This document shows, piece by piece, positions 45,303 to 54,706 of a stretch of DNA of 64,000 bases. The DNA comes from JACVRX01 sp963819885 (lineage in GTDB: Bacteria > Actinomycetota > Actinomycetes > Jiangellales > Jiangellaceae). The DNA lies in contig CAWFXV010000023.1 in NCBI GenBank assembly GCA_963819885.1, positions 62,001 to 126,000 of the forward strand. Direction: 5' to 3'. The translations under genes and the position numbers were made by a program. Under the pieces are notes generated by a model. The model had not been told where the DNA came from. It saw only the letters and a program-made list of their open reading frames with translations, and searched no databases. Position 1 is the stretch's first letter; every line of letters begins with the position of its first letter.

Positions 45303-45785
45303 TCAGCGGCGTTGGAACAGTGCGTCCACCTCGATCGTGATCCCGAGCTCGGGGATCTGGACTCGCTCACCGGCGCGGGCCCTCGCTTGTTCGACGTAGC
45401 GGCCCTGTTCCAGGCGATACGACACCACCTCGACCCGCGGGTCCTGCTCGACCCGGAGGTACCAAGGGATGCCGGCTTCGGCATAGAGCAGGGGTTTGAG
45501 GACCCGGTCGCGAAACCGGCCGGTCTCCGAGACGATCTCCGCCACCAGCGGCACGTCGGCCGCGTCGTTGACAACCTGGTCGGTGACCTTGGCGAGTAAG
45601 ACGTCAGGGATGTTGATCCGCCCAGAGGTGAGCCTGACGTTGCCACCAGGGAACGCCTCGAAACCCTCTGGAGCCTGCCGCTGAAGCTCCTGCCACAGCG
45701 GGCCCACTAGCCGCTGGTGGGCATTGCCTGGAGACGGACTCATCACGAGATCACCGTCGACCAGTTCGATGCGGACGCCGTCCAT
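45303..45785 (-). pseudogene. Uma2-family endonuclease-like protein, N-terminally truncated
   Basis: Readable from MDGVRIELVDGDLVMSPSPG through HQRLVGPLWQELQRQAPEGF, NIPDVLLAKVTDQVVND, VPLVAEIVSETGRFRDRVLK and LYAEAGIPWYLRVEQDPRVE to the end. This is the Uma2 (DUF820) fold, restriction-endonuclease-like, with Asp of IPDV and Glu of VAEIVS as probable metal ligands. Full-length members have about 25-30 more residues at the N terminus; here homology stops at 45785, exactly where a truncated metalloprotease begins on the other strand. It could still start at this ATG. Confidence 0.65.
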
Positions 45786-46181
45786 CTCGGCAGGGCATAC
45801 TTCCCCGGGCTGAACGACTCGCGCGCATACCTGGACGGGATCGTCGTCGATTGGGAATCGATGGACAAGACGTCCACCACGTATGAGGGTCGGTATGACC
45901 TCGGCTTCACCGCAGTGCACGAGGTCGGCCACTGGTTCGCCCTCGCCCACACTTTCGACGGCGGCTGCAACGCATTCGGCGACTACGTCGATGACACGCC
46001 GGCGATGAAGGTCCCGACGAGCGGCTGCCCGGCTGACGGGACGAAGGACACCTGCCCGCGCGATCCGGGCTTCGATCCGATCCACAACTTCATGGACTAT
46101 TCGTACGACCAGTGCTACACCGAGCTGACCAAGGGTCAGGCCGAGCGGTCGCACGATTACTGGCTCGCGTTCCGCGCCTAG
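45783..46181 (+). pseudogene. M43-like (pappalysin/cytophagalysin) zinc metalloprotease, C-terminal fragment
   Basis: Residues recognisable from LGRAYFPGLNDSRAYLDG onwards hold the whole active site: zinc motif AVHEVGHWFALAHTFDGGC (HExxH plus the third His) and the Met-turn FMDYSYDQC, followed by LTKGQAERSHDYWLAFRA and stop. The signal peptide, propeptide and N-terminal half of the catalytic domain are missing. The open frame runs back to 45717 but that part is antisense to Uma2. This is a 3' remnant. Confidence 0.75.
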
Positions 46182-46202
46182 CCTCGGTTCCGCCCGGAGG
46201 CG

Positions 46203-46850
46203 CTATGCGGTATCCCTTTCGGCGAGAGCAACATGCCACGCTCCGCGGTGCAGCACCGACGTGCGTAGCCCGTGGTCGTGGAGGATGGCGAGCATCCGTG
46301 ATGGGTCGTGCACGAACGAACGGAACGGTCGTCGTCGGATCCGCCGGATCAGGTTCTCCATGCCGACGAGCAGTCGGGCGCCGAAGTTGCCCGGCGGGTA
46401 GCTGAACACGAGCAGCCGCCGAGCATGGTCCGCGGCGGCCCCGAGCAGTCGCGCGTAATCGGGATAACAGCACACGACCCGGTGCAGCACCACGACATCC
46501 GCCGAGGGAACGACGTGTGGCGTGAGCGCGATGTCGACGACTCGTCGATCGGCTCGTTCGGACAGGCCGGCTGCGCGAAGCAGCGCGACAGCCTCCGCCT
46601 CGTAGGCCGATGACAGCTCGACGTTGACGGTGCGAGCAGCGCCCCGCTTGAGCAGCTCCAGCTGGATGTCCCCGATACCACCGCCGACCTCCAGCACCGT
46701 CGCCCCATCAACGCCTCGGTCGGTGAGTGCCTCGAGCATGCGGCCGGCCGTCGGGTCGAGCCCCTTGCGGCGGTAGCGCTTGGCGAGACGGCGCGCGAAC
46801 GCGGCATCGAACTCGTCCTCACACCCGGGCGGGTCACAGCAAGCGGCCAT
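46203..46850 (-). CDS. class I SAM-dependent methyltransferase
   Basis: Methyltransferase of 215 residues. Motif I is ATVLEVGGGIGDIQLELLKR (binding SAM), with VNVELSSAYEAEA as the second strand, ADVVVLHRVVCCYPDY as motif IV and a C-terminal HDHGLRTSVLHRGAWHVALA. An N-terminal MAACCDPPGCEDEF is cysteine-rich. Related proteins are annotated as magnesium-protoporphyrin methyltransferase-like, but the substrate cannot be told. The start is the ATG at 46850, divergent from the AraC gene 52 bases away. Confidence 0.82.
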   Translation of the reverse strand: MAACCDPPGCEDEFDAAFARRLAKRYRRKGLDPTAGRMLEALTDRGVDGATVLEVGGGIGDIQLELLKRGAARTVNVELSSAYEAEAVALLRAAGLSERADRRVVDIALTPHVVPSADVVVLHRVVCCYPDYARLLGAAADHARRLLVFSYPPGNFGARLLVGMENLIRRIRRRPFRSFVHDPSRMLAILHDHGLRTSVLHRGAWHVALAERDTA

Positions 46851-46901
46851 GGAACCGAGTCTTGCGCACAGCTGTCGCCGACATGCGTCAGGATCAGAGA
46901 T

Positions 46902-47312
46902 GTGAACCGCCCGGCCGTTCCGCTGTCCCGGCACCTGCTCAGGGTTCGCGACCTGATCGACCGTGCTTATGCGGAACAGCTCGACATCGCCGCCCTCGCC
47001 CGTAGTGCATGGGTCTCCCAGGCATATTTCAGCCGGAGCTTCAAGTCGGCGTTCGGCGAGACTCCGCACCAGTACCTCATGAGCCGGCGCATGGAGCGGG
47101 CAATGGCTTTGCTTCGCACTGGCGAGCTGTCGGTGACTGAGGTGTGCTTCGCGGTGGGGTTCTCCAGCCTCGGCTCGTTCAGCACCCAGTTCCGGCGCTT
47201 CGTCGGCGACAGTCCCAGCGCCTACCGGGAGCGCGACGGTCACGACGACCTGGCGAAGGTGCCGAGCTGCTACGTGCGGATGTGGACCCGCCCCCGAGGT
47301 CGCTCTGCGTGA
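46902..47312 (+). CDS. AraC-family transcriptional regulator (DNA-binding domain only)
   Basis: Protein of 136 residues consisting of the double HTH of AraC: IDRAYAEQLDIAALARSAWV, then SQAYFSRSFKSAFGETPHQY and LLRTGELSVTEVCFAVGFSS with LGSFSTQFRRFVGDSPSAYR. No ligand-binding domain. The start codon is GTG. It probably regulates the hydrolase and VOC genes that follow on the same strand, or the divergent methyltransferase. Confidence 0.87.
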   Translation: MNRPAVPLSRHLLRVRDLIDRAYAEQLDIAALARSAWVSQAYFSRSFKSAFGETPHQYLMSRRMERAMALLRTGELSVTEVCFAVGFSSLGSFSTQFRRFVGDSPSAYRERDGHDDLAKVPSCYVRMWTRPRGRSA

Positions 47313-47407
47313 CTGGGCAGTTTTCGAGAAGCCGACGCCCAGCAGAGCTTCCTAACGTCGACGATGACGTCGCGGTGATCGCGACGGATCTCTCCGGGAG
47401 GCTTGTG

Positions 47408-48184
47408 ATGGAGCGAGTTCAGTCCAAGGACGGCACCGCGATCGCGTTCGACCAGCTGGGCGAGGGTGCACCACTTGTCCTGGTGGCCGGGGCGTCCTGC
47501 GATCGGTCGATTGACGCGCCAATCGCCGACGAGCTGGCTAGGCACTTCACCGTGCTCAACTACGACCGCCGCGGTCGGGGCGACAGCGACGATACGCTGC
47601 CGTTCGCCGTCGAGCGTGAGATCGAGGACATCGACGTGCTGCTCGCTGCAGCGGGTGGTTCTGCGACTGTGGTGGGTCTCTCGTCCGGTGCGGTGCTGGC
47701 CGCCGAGGCGGCAGCCGCGGGGCTCCCGATCGCTGGGCTGGTCATGTGGGAGCCACCGTTCAGCGTGGATCCTGACGGCCCGCGGCGGGCGAAGGAGTAC
47801 TCCGCGGAGCTGGCCGCGCTGCTCGCCGCGGACCGCCGCGGTGATGCGGTGACGCTGTTCATGCGGCGGGTCGGCGTACCCGAGGAGATGATCGCCGGAA
47901 TCCGGCAGTCGCCCTACTGGCAGCTGGGTGAAAGCCTGGCTCCCACGCTGGCCTACGACGACGCGGTGATGGGCGACAGCACGATCCCGGCCGACCGGTT
48001 CGGCCGCATCGCTGTACCGACCCTGGTCCTCGCCGGCTCAAAGAGCCCGGATTCCCTGCGACAGGCGGCGGCGCAGGTCGCAGCCACGATTCCCGGCGCG
48101 CGCCATGAGATCCTCGACGGTCAGGACCACAACGTTGCTGGCGACGCTCTGGCACCGGCCGTGGCAGCGTTCACTAGGCGGTGA
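47408..48184 (+). CDS. alpha/beta-fold hydrolase
   Basis: Hydrolase of 258 residues. Strand and oxyanion region PLVLVAGASCDRSIDAP, the Arg/Gly pair VLNYDRRGRGDSDDT, nucleophile elbow VVGLSSGAVLAAEA with Ser, distal Asp or Ser in VLAGSKSPDSL, and His in LDGQDHNVAGDAL. Substrate unknown. I start at the ATG at 47408, within a longer frame. It lies 96 bases downstream of the AraC gene, on the same strand. Confidence 0.85.
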   Translation: MERVQSKDGTAIAFDQLGEGAPLVLVAGASCDRSIDAPIADELARHFTVLNYDRRGRGDSDDTLPFAVEREIEDIDVLLAAAGGSATVVGLSSGAVLAAEAAAAGLPIAGLVMWEPPFSVDPDGPRRAKEYSAELAALLAADRRGDAVTLFMRRVGVPEEMIAGIRQSPYWQLGESLAPTLAYDDAVMGDSTIPADRFGRIAVPTLVLAGSKSPDSLRQAAAQVAATIPGARHEILDGQDHNVAGDALAPAVAAFTRR

Positions 48185-48257
48185 ACCGTCTCGGGGACGC
48201 ATGGACCACCATCCGATGTGCCGCGGAGTACCAAGGTCGCTACTGAGGAGGCAGCGC

Positions 48258-48680
48258 ATGATCACCGGAGTCGGTCTGGTGTGCGTCTTCGTCCTCGACA
48301 TGGACGAGGCGCGCGACTTCTACACGGACAAGCTCGGCCTCGAGGTCGGCGTGGACATGGTGCGAGACGGTGTCCGTTGGCTCACCGTCCACTCGCCCGA
48401 TCAACCCGGGGTGCCGATCATGCTGGTCGATCCCGCGCCACCGGTCGTGGACGGCGAGGCGGCCGAGCAAATCCGTTCGTTGGTGGCGACCGGCTATCTG
48501 GGTCCTGGTGCGCTCACCACGAATGACTGCTGGGCGACATTCCACGAGCTGAAAGCGAAGGGCGTGGAGTTCGTCGAGGAGCCCGAGGAGCGCTTCTACG
48601 GCATCGATGCCGGGTTCCGCGACCCGTTCGGCAACCACTGGCGGCTCACCCAGCCGAAGCAGGTCGTCCCGAGCGGCTAG
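48258..48680 (+). CDS. VOC-family (glyoxalase/bleomycin-resistance fold) protein
   Basis: Protein of 140 residues with one vicinal-oxygen-chelate module: VFVLDMDEARDFYTDKLGLE near the start and FVEEPEERFYGIDAGFRDPF, ending GNHWRLTQP. The metal Glu/His positions typical of the fold appear partly kept. The ATG has GAGGAGG upstream. Function not assignable; such small VOC proteins are often found beside AraC or ECF regulators. Confidence 0.85.
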   Translation: MITGVGLVCVFVLDMDEARDFYTDKLGLEVGVDMVRDGVRWLTVHSPDQPGVPIMLVDPAPPVVDGEAAEQIRSLVATGYLGPGALTTNDCWATFHELKAKGVEFVEEPEERFYGIDAGFRDPFGNHWRLTQPKQVVPSG

Positions 48681-48722
48681 GTTCTTCCGAGCCGGTGTCA
48701 GGGCCCGGCCGATTTCACCTTC

Positions 48723-48995
48723 TTGCCCTCCCTACAAACCGCGAGCGTCGGCGGCACGATCACCACGCGCGATGGACGGTCGGTGACCGTCGACATGAGA
48801 TGGGAAGGCACCGGCCCCATTGAGATCACGACTAACACAACGATTTTCCCGGGGTTCACCGGCCACTTTGTCGGCCAGGAGCGAGACGCCGTGGCCACCG
48901 GAACCGTGGTGGTTGACGGTGACACGCTCGTCGACGGCTCGACCACAAACGCAAGGATCGAGACGCTCGAGGACAACAACATCTCCCACCCATAG
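48723..48995 (+). CDS. beta-rich hypothetical protein, probably the end of a larger gene
   Basis: Reading from SVGGTITTRDGRSVTVDMRW to LEDNNISHP, the composition is protein-like (alternating Thr, Val, Gly, typical of beta sandwiches) but I do not recognise the family. The only start in frame is a TTG near 48723 and there is no ribosome binding site. No signal peptide is seen, although such proteins are usually exported. It looks like the 3' end of a gene whose beginning is lost. Confidence 0.4.
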   Translation: MPSLQTASVGGTITTRDGRSVTVDMRWEGTGPIEITTNTTIFPGFTGHFVGQERDAVATGTVVVDGDTLVDGSTTNARIETLEDNNISHP

Positions 48996-49268
48996 GTAAC
49001 CGGGCCCAAGCGACCCGGCGCGACTAGACGGGCTCGAGCCGCAAGCGAGGGCCAGGACTCGTCGATGCCGTTGCGTTGAACCGGCCGCCGCGGCCATCCG
49101 TGCCCTGTTGAGGGGTTCGTCGGCGGAGTGCGGCGCGTGGCATACCGGTGCGAACGAGGTGTCCTCATATCTGCTCATGGCGCAATCGATCATCTGCGGT
49201 GACCGGCCGACAACGAGCCAGCGCTCCTGGGCGTCGCCGTCGACCGAACGCGCGGAAAGGAGTCCGTG

Positions 49269-50828
49269 ATGTTCGAACGAGTTCGTCATGCCCACAGTCA
49301 GTCAACGGCCGCCAAGGCTGGGCGCCGCAAGGCGGGGCCCCGACGCAGGACCGCATCCAGGCGCGCCGCAGCCCTCGGGTCTGTGGCAGCCGTTGTCACG
49401 GCGGGGCTTTCGGCAACCATGCTCGGCCCAACGGCCAACGCCCAGACCGACGATCCGATCATGCTGCACCCGAGGCTGGCGGTGGAGACGGTCGCGAGCG
49501 GGCTGGTCACGCCGATCAGCCTGGCGTTCCTCGGCGACGATGACCTGCTGGTGTTGGAGAAGAACACCGGGAAGGTACAGCGCGTGGTGGGCGGCACGAT
49601 CCAGTCCACCGTGCTGGACCTGGCGGTGAACTTCGGGTCGGAGCGTGGGCTGCTGGGGATCGCCCTGCACCCGGACTTCCCGACGAATCCCGGGGTCTAC
49701 CTGTACTGGACCGAGAGCACCACCGGTATGGACACGGCCGTGCTCAACCAGACCCCGCTGCTCGGCAACCGGGTCGACCGGTACGTCTGGGACGGATCCG
49801 CGCTGTCTGAGGATCGGAACCTGATCAAGATCCGTGCCCTGCAGCAGGACGCGGATCAACCAGAACGCGGCAACCACGATGGCGGTGTGATCGCGTTCGG
49901 ACCCGACGGCAACCTCTACATCGTGGTCGGGGACGTGGGTCGGCGCGGCCAGCTGCAGAACCTGGTCGATGGACCGTTTGGACCCGGTCAGCCCGATGAC
50001 CAGTTCGGCGGCCCGCAGCCGGATAACGCCCATCTGACCGGGGTGATCCTGCGCCTAGACGACGACGGCGGCACGCCGTCGGACAACCCGTTCTTCGACG
50101 CCGGCGCGGCCATGGGCGGAGAGGTCGGCGAGAACATCCAGAAGATCTTCGCCTACGGGCTGCGGAACAGCTTCGGGATGGCCTTCGATCCGATCTCCGG
50201 CGACCTGTGGGAGCAGGAGAACGGGGACGACACCTTCAGCGAGCTCAACCGGGTCGAACCCGGCTTCAACTCCGGCTGGATCCAGATCATGGGACCGCCG
50301 GACCGCATCGCCCAGTTCAAGGCCATCGAGACCAGCACGGCCACCGACCCGCTGCTGGGCACGGTCTACTTCGGGCTGCAGCAGGTTCGGTGGCCGCCGA
50401 CGAACATCGCCGACTCACCCGAGCAGGCCCTGTCCCGGCTGTTCATGCTGCCCGGCGCGCAGTACAGCGCCCCGGAGTTCAGCTGGAAGTTCGAAGTCGC
50501 CCCGGGAGGCATCGGCTTCGTCGACGGCAACGGCCTGGGCGCCCAGTTCAGGGGCGACCTGTTTATGGGCGGCGCGCGCAACTTCCTGGAAGGCGGGCAC
50601 CTGTTCCACTTCAATCTCACCGGGAATCGCGCAAAGATCGGCGTCGACGACCCCAGGCTGGAGGACCGGGTTGCTGACAACAACCACAAGTTCGACATCA
50701 CCGAAAGCGAGAGCCTGCTCATCGGGACGGACTTCGGGGTCGTGACCGACATCGAGACCGGTCCGAACGGCAACCTGTTCTTGGTGTCGTTGGACCAGGG
50801 CGAGGTCCACCAGATCTCCCGGCGATAA
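49269..50828 (+). CDS. secreted PQQ-dependent sugar dehydrogenase-like beta propeller (GSDH family)
   Basis: Protein of 519 residues. A Sec-type signal peptide (LGSVAAVVTAGLSATMLG, cleavage likely after TANA) follows an Arg-rich start. The mature part is a six-bladed propeller of the soluble aldose-sugar-dehydrogenase/GSDH type: GLVTPISLAFLGDDDLLVLE, RGLLGIALHPDFPTNPGVYL, RGNHDGGVIAFGPDGNLYIV and FAYGLRNSFGMAFDP. The GNHDGG segment holds the usual catalytic His. It would oxidise sugars or related compounds outside the cell if PQQ is available. Two ATG/GTG starts adjoin; I use 49269. Confidence 0.85.
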   Translation: MFERVRHAHSQSTAAKAGRRKAGPRRRTASRRAAALGSVAAVVTAGLSATMLGPTANAQTDDPIMLHPRLAVETVASGLVTPISLAFLGDDDLLVLEKNTGKVQRVVGGTIQSTVLDLAVNFGSERGLLGIALHPDFPTNPGVYLYWTESTTGMDTAVLNQTPLLGNRVDRYVWDGSALSEDRNLIKIRALQQDADQPERGNHDGGVIAFGPDGNLYIVVGDVGRRGQLQNLVDGPFGPGQPDDQFGGPQPDNAHLTGVILRLDDDGGTPSDNPFFDAGAAMGGEVGENIQKIFAYGLRNSFGMAFDPISGDLWEQENGDDTFSELNRVEPGFNSGWIQIMGPPDRIAQFKAIETSTATDPLLGTVYFGLQQVRWPPTNIADSPEQALSRLFMLPGAQYSAPEFSWKFEVAPGGIGFVDGNGLGAQFRGDLFMGGARNFLEGGHLFHFNLTGNRAKIGVDDPRLEDRVADNNHKFDITESESLLIGTDFGVVTDIETGPNGNLFLVSLDQGEVHQISRR

Positions 50829-50851
50829 GCCCACTCCGGAAGGAGAAAGGA

Positions 50852-51350
50852 ATGCGCAAGACGATCGTGCTCGTCCTCACCGCTGCGCTGGCACTAATCG
50901 GGCTGGCGCCAACGGCCTGGGCCGGCGAGAACTTCGTGGCGCCGCTGTCCGGCGCCCAGGAGGTCCCGGCACGCGACACGCCGGCGACCGGCGTGGCGAA
51001 GTTCAAGCTCCGCGAGGACGGACCTGCTGTTCAAGGTCAACGTGGAGAACATCGACAACGTCTTTGCAGCGCACATCCACTGCGGTGCCGTCGGGGTGAA
51101 CGGCCCGGTCGGCGTCACCCTGTTCATGGGGACGCCAGCGGGAGGCGCCTTCGACGGCACCCTGGCCGAGGGAACGATCATCGCCCCCGACCCCGGAAAC
51201 GCCTGCGGCTGGGCCGACGTGGCCGCCGTCCTCACCGCGATCCAAAGCGGCAACACCTACGTCAACGTGCACACCAACGACGGCGTGCCGCCGGCCAACA
51301 CCGGGCCCGGGGACTTCCCCGGCGGCGAGATCCGCGGCCAAATCCAGTAG
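50852..51350 (+). pseudogene. secreted CHRD-domain protein, one frameshift
   Basis: A signal peptide (LVLTAALALIGLAPTAWAG) and FVAPLSGAQEVPARDTPATG begin a CHRD domain. Near 51023 the frame changes by one extra C (GGACCTGCTG), after which LLFKVNVENIDNVFAAHIHC and VNVHTNDGVPPANTGPGDFP complete it. Total about 165 residues, normal for single-CHRD proteins, so the shift is likely a read error. It has a good AAGGAG site and lies 23 bases after the GSDH gene, so both are one operon. A strong terminator follows. Confidence 0.8.
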
Positions 51351-51371
51351 CGATGTCCACCGAGTCAGTCC

Positions 51372-51398
51372 GAAGAGGGCCCCAGCGGGGCCCTCTTC
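51372..51398 (+). terminator. rho-independent terminator of the GSDH-CHRD operon
   Basis: Perfect 12-base stem (GAAGAGGGCCCC with loop AGC, complement at 51387-51398), 22 bases after the CHRD stop. The descending arm ends in CTCTTCC rather than a full T-run, as is common in high-GC genomes. Confidence 0.85.
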
Positions 51399-51518
51399 CT
51401 CGTCTAACCAATGCAGCACATGCTGACACCGCCCGGCGCTGTGCGGAACGAGCGTGCACGATCAGTCGCCCGGCGCCACAATTGGCGGAGGACCGGCCGG
51501 GACTACGCCGCCTCGGGA

Positions 51519-51905
51519 TCAGATCGCGTGCTCGGCTGGCCGGACCCGGGACAGTTGGATCAGAATCGCGATCCAAGGGAGCAGCACCGTCACGAGCACC
51601 CGCTGCACCACTCCGGTCCACGACTCGGCAACACCGCTGAACAACAGAACCAGCAGCACCAGCCCCACCACCCCGGTGGTAATGGAGTAGGCACGGCGGT
51701 CCCGCCACGACTCGTCGCCGCGGAAGGCGCGGGCGAACACCAGCGGCGCAGCGATGAGCGCGAGAAAACCACGAGGCTGACCAAGTCGTGGGTCACGCTG
51801 TGCCAGGACACGTCGAGGGCCTCGATCCGCGCGGCGCAGGCGTCCAGCCGGCTGCGGCAGTCGGCTGGATCCTGGCCGCCACGGTCACTGTTCAGCTCAG
51901 ACGGT
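51519..51905 (-). pseudogene. DUF998-like membrane protein, C-terminal fragment
   Basis: The frame ending at 51519 reads FARAFRGDESWRDRRAYSIT and two transmembrane helices (TGVVGLVLLVLLFSGVAESW, then QRVLVTVLLPWIAILIQL). Upstream, in another frame, WHSVTHDLVSLVVF continues the same protein; one missing base near 51765 joins them (expected VVFLALIAAPLVF). The N-terminal half of the family is absent, so this is a true remnant with an extra shift. Confidence 0.6.
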
Positions 51906-51945
51906 GATGATGACCGATCGGCGACTCGGAACCCAGCGCCTTACC

Positions 51946-52575
51946 TTATGCGGCTTTCACCCGGACGCCAGAGCGCCGGACGCCGATGACGTGGTCCGGG
52001 TCGGCCAACACCTGAAGGTCTGCGATCGGGTCGGCATCGAGACCAATGACATCTGCGTCGTATCCATCAGCCAGCAGGCCGCTTCGCGGCGCCTGCGGGC
52101 CGAGAGTCTGGGGGCCATTCGCGGTCGCGGCTTCGATCGCCTCCAACGGCGTCAGGCCTGCCTCGACGAGTAGCGGCAGCTCGCGGCCGTTCCGGCCCCA
52201 GGAGTCGGGCAGCTCAGGGCCGCTGAACGCGATGTCGGTGCCCATCGCGATGGTCACCCCGCGTTCGTGTGCCAGCGCGACTGCGGCAGCGTGCCGGTCG
52301 GCGATCGCGGCCATCTTCACCTTTGCGTACGGCGGCAGTTCGTCGCTGTCGAGAGGGCGCCGGTCTCGCGCATGGCGTCGCAGACCTCATCGTCAAGGTA
52401 GGTGCCGTGCTCGATGGTGCGCACTCCGGCTTCTAGCGCTGCCAGCATGCCCGGCTTGCCGTGACAGTGCGCGGCGACGACCCGCTCGGCCATCGCCGTT
52501 CGCCGCACGGCTCACCGCCTTCGACATCGCCCACGCACCCGCACCCGGCGTCGGCTGGCCATAACCCCACCCCAG
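51946..52575 (-). pseudogene. imidazolonepropionase-like amidohydrolase, truncated and frameshifted
   Basis: The C-terminal part reads ELPPYAKVKMAAIADRH, HERGVTIAMGTDIAFSGP and EAIEAATANGPQTLGPQA, ending ADPDHVIGVRRSG. Upstream in another frame is VVAAHCHGKPGMLAALEAGV with RTIEHGTYLDDEVCDAM, which contains the metal-binding His residues. The shift lies near 52340. The N-terminal half with the HxH motif is missing beyond about 52570. A true remnant of a metal-dependent amidohydrolase. Confidence 0.68.
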
Positions 52576-52739
52576 CAACGGGAAGCTCGCCAGTTACGGC
52601 GTCCCTCCGGCGTCCTGTTGCGGACGAGGATCATCGCGCCACAGAAAACGCTTCTCGCAGTTCGCTAGCCTGCCGCCGCCCAGCCATCTTGTAACTGGGT
52701 GGCAATGTACGTTGCTTGAAACCAGTCACGGAGGCTGCG

Positions 52740-54221
52740 ATGAGCAGGTATGCCCAGGCGACGCCGGCCGCGCTGACCGAGGGGGACCCCGCCGAGCTCG
52801 GCCTGCTTACGCCCACGGTGGAGCAGGTGCTCCCGGCGGTCGAGGAGTTCTGGCGGTACGCCGACCGTGACGACGCCGCACATGCCCGTCCTGGCTGGCT
52901 GGCTCGGCTCGACGGCGACCTCCCCGAGGTAGGCGGCGGGATCTCCGCCGTGGTACACGACCTCACCGACGTGATCATTCCGAACGGCTCGCGGATCAGC
53001 GAACCGGGCTGGAGCGGCTTTATCACGACCGGTCCGACAACGTCCGCGGTGACAGCCTGGCTCGCTTCGGCGGCCGTTGGCGGGCAGCGCTACATGGTGC
53101 ACGCCTTCAACCACTTGGAGCGGGTGGCACTGGACTGGATCGCCCAACTCTGCGGCATTCCCGCCAAACATCAGGGGGTACTGTCCAGCGGCGGCTCTAC
53201 CGCGAACCTGGTGGCGCTCGGTGCTGCCCGGCAGTGGGCGTTCGAACAACGCGGCATAGACATATCCGAGAATGGGTTGCCCGGTGGAGTGCGCGCCAGG
53301 GTCTACGCCTCCGAGCAGGCTCACCACACGATTCAACGCTCGACCGCGGTGCTTGGGTTGGGCCGGACCGGGACCCGGCACGTTCCCTGCGATGCCGCTG
53401 GCCGGATCGACGTGGCGGCGCTGCGGGCGGCACTGATCGAGGACCGGCGCGATGACGTGGTCCCGGTCGCGGTGGTGGGAATCGCGGGCACTACAGACAC
53501 CGGAGCGATAGACCCGCTCGACGACCTGGCCGAGGTCGCGCGGGAATTCGGGGCCTGGTTCCATGTCGACGGCGCGTACGGCCTGATCGCCGCCGCATCC
53601 GAGAGCTTGCGTCCGGCGTTCGCCGCGGTCGCGCGAGCCGATTCCGTCATCGTGGACCCACACAAATGGCTGGCCACTGGCGTTGGCTGTGCGGCCACCT
53701 ACGTTCGGGACGCCGCACTGCTGCTGCGGGCGTTCGCCCAAGGCGAGGCCGCCTACCTAGAAGGCGCCTTCTCCTCTGATGAGCACGACGCTCACGTCCA
53801 GTTCGACGGTATTGGGGTCCCGTACATGGACATGGGCGTCGAGCTGTCGTCACCGAGCCGCGGAGTGCTGGCATGGGCAGTACTCCGGGAGCTGGGCCGA
53901 GCCGGCGTCGCGGCACGAGTGGAACGGCACGTTGGTTTCGCGCAGCACGTCGCCGAGCGGGTTCGTGCGCACCCGCGGCTGGAGTTGCTGCTGGAGCCGG
54001 AGCTGTCGGTGGCCTGCTTCCGCTACGCCGCCGACGACGCGGTCAACGCCGAGATCTTGTTGCGGCTGCGCCGCACGACCCGGTCGATACCGACCTCGAC
54101 GACGGTCGGCCGACACCTGGCAATCCGGCCGTGCTTCATCAATCCGCGCACCCGGCTCGAGGATGTGGACGCGCTTGTCGATGATGTCATTGCGATTGGC
54201 GACGAGCTGACCACCGCATAG
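52740..54221 (+). CDS. PLP-dependent decarboxylase (aromatic-L-amino-acid decarboxylase group)
   Basis: Enzyme of 493 residues of the group II decarboxylases. The PLP-binding Lys309 is in VDPHKWLATG, with the cofactor-ring His in ASEQAHHTIQ, Asp in WFHVDGAYG, and the GVLSSGGSTANLVAL loop that binds phosphate. These genes remove CO2 from aromatic or acidic amino acids; the substrate cannot be told by eye. The ATG at 52740 has GGAGG 6 bases upstream. It stands alone among gene remnants and is complete. Confidence 0.87.
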   Translation: MSRYAQATPAALTEGDPAELGLLTPTVEQVLPAVEEFWRYADRDDAAHARPGWLARLDGDLPEVGGGISAVVHDLTDVIIPNGSRISEPGWSGFITTGPTTSAVTAWLASAAVGGQRYMVHAFNHLERVALDWIAQLCGIPAKHQGVLSSGGSTANLVALGAARQWAFEQRGIDISENGLPGGVRARVYASEQAHHTIQRSTAVLGLGRTGTRHVPCDAAGRIDVAALRAALIEDRRDDVVPVAVVGIAGTTDTGAIDPLDDLAEVAREFGAWFHVDGAYGLIAAASESLRPAFAAVARADSVIVDPHKWLATGVGCAATYVRDAALLLRAFAQGEAAYLEGAFSSDEHDAHVQFDGIGVPYMDMGVELSSPSRGVLAWAVLRELGRAGVAARVERHVGFAQHVAERVRAHPRLELLLEPELSVACFRYAADDAVNAEILLRLRRTTRSIPTSTTVGRHLAIRPCFINPRTRLEDVDALVDDVIAIGDELTTA

Positions 54222-54444
54222 GCGCGCCGCCCGAAACGGCAGCGTCCGCGCCGCGCAGCCACGACCGGGCGGGTGGCCGTAGTGGTTCGCGCAGCCGCCC
54301 GCCGGCGCCTCCGGTGTTACGAGCTCTTCGGCCTGGTTTCGGACAATGGAGTTCCGGCCTTAGCTCAAGCCCTCGGCATCGGTGGCTTCACACGCTCGCG
54401 GCCGAACCATCGGCCGGCCCGGTTCCGTAGCACGACCACTCATT

Positions 54445-54545
54445 TCAGCTCGTGATAGGCCGCGGCTGCAGCAGCCACGGTTTCCCGCCCGAGAGGGCCC
54501 ATTCGATGTCCTCCCGCGGGCCGAAGAGCCGCTCGCAGGTTCTGA
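54445..54545 (-). pseudogene. PEP synthase / PPDK-type ATP-binding domain, C-terminal scrap
   Basis: About 33 residues are readable: TCERLFGPREDIEWALSGG then KPWLLQPRPITS and stop. The segment ED-IEWA plus LLQPRPIT is the very end of the PEP/pyruvate-binding (ATP-grasp) domain of phosphoenolpyruvate synthase, PPDK and rifampicin phosphotransferase. Upstream sequence bears no further similarity. A remnant only. Confidence 0.6.
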
Positions 54546-54706
54546 GAACTACGAAATTTGATGGCGTCGCCGCGGGTCATGTGGCCGGCTCGTGGCTGGC
54601 CATGACGTCGATGATGTGGGCGAGGGTGGTGTTGGCGGTGTGCAGGTCCGCCTCGCCGATCTCGGCTCCGAGCTGGTCGGCCCTGGCGCGTTGGGCCTGT
54701 CCGGAC

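Noticed and set aside
45786..46154. Longer Uma2 reading frame extending to 46154
   Set aside because: The added 120 residues are antisense to the active-site half of the M43 protease and do not resemble the Uma2 N terminus.
54222..54444. Short plus-strand frame after the PLP decarboxylase
   Set aside because: Arg/Ala-rich with no family likeness; the region seems to be non-coding debris.
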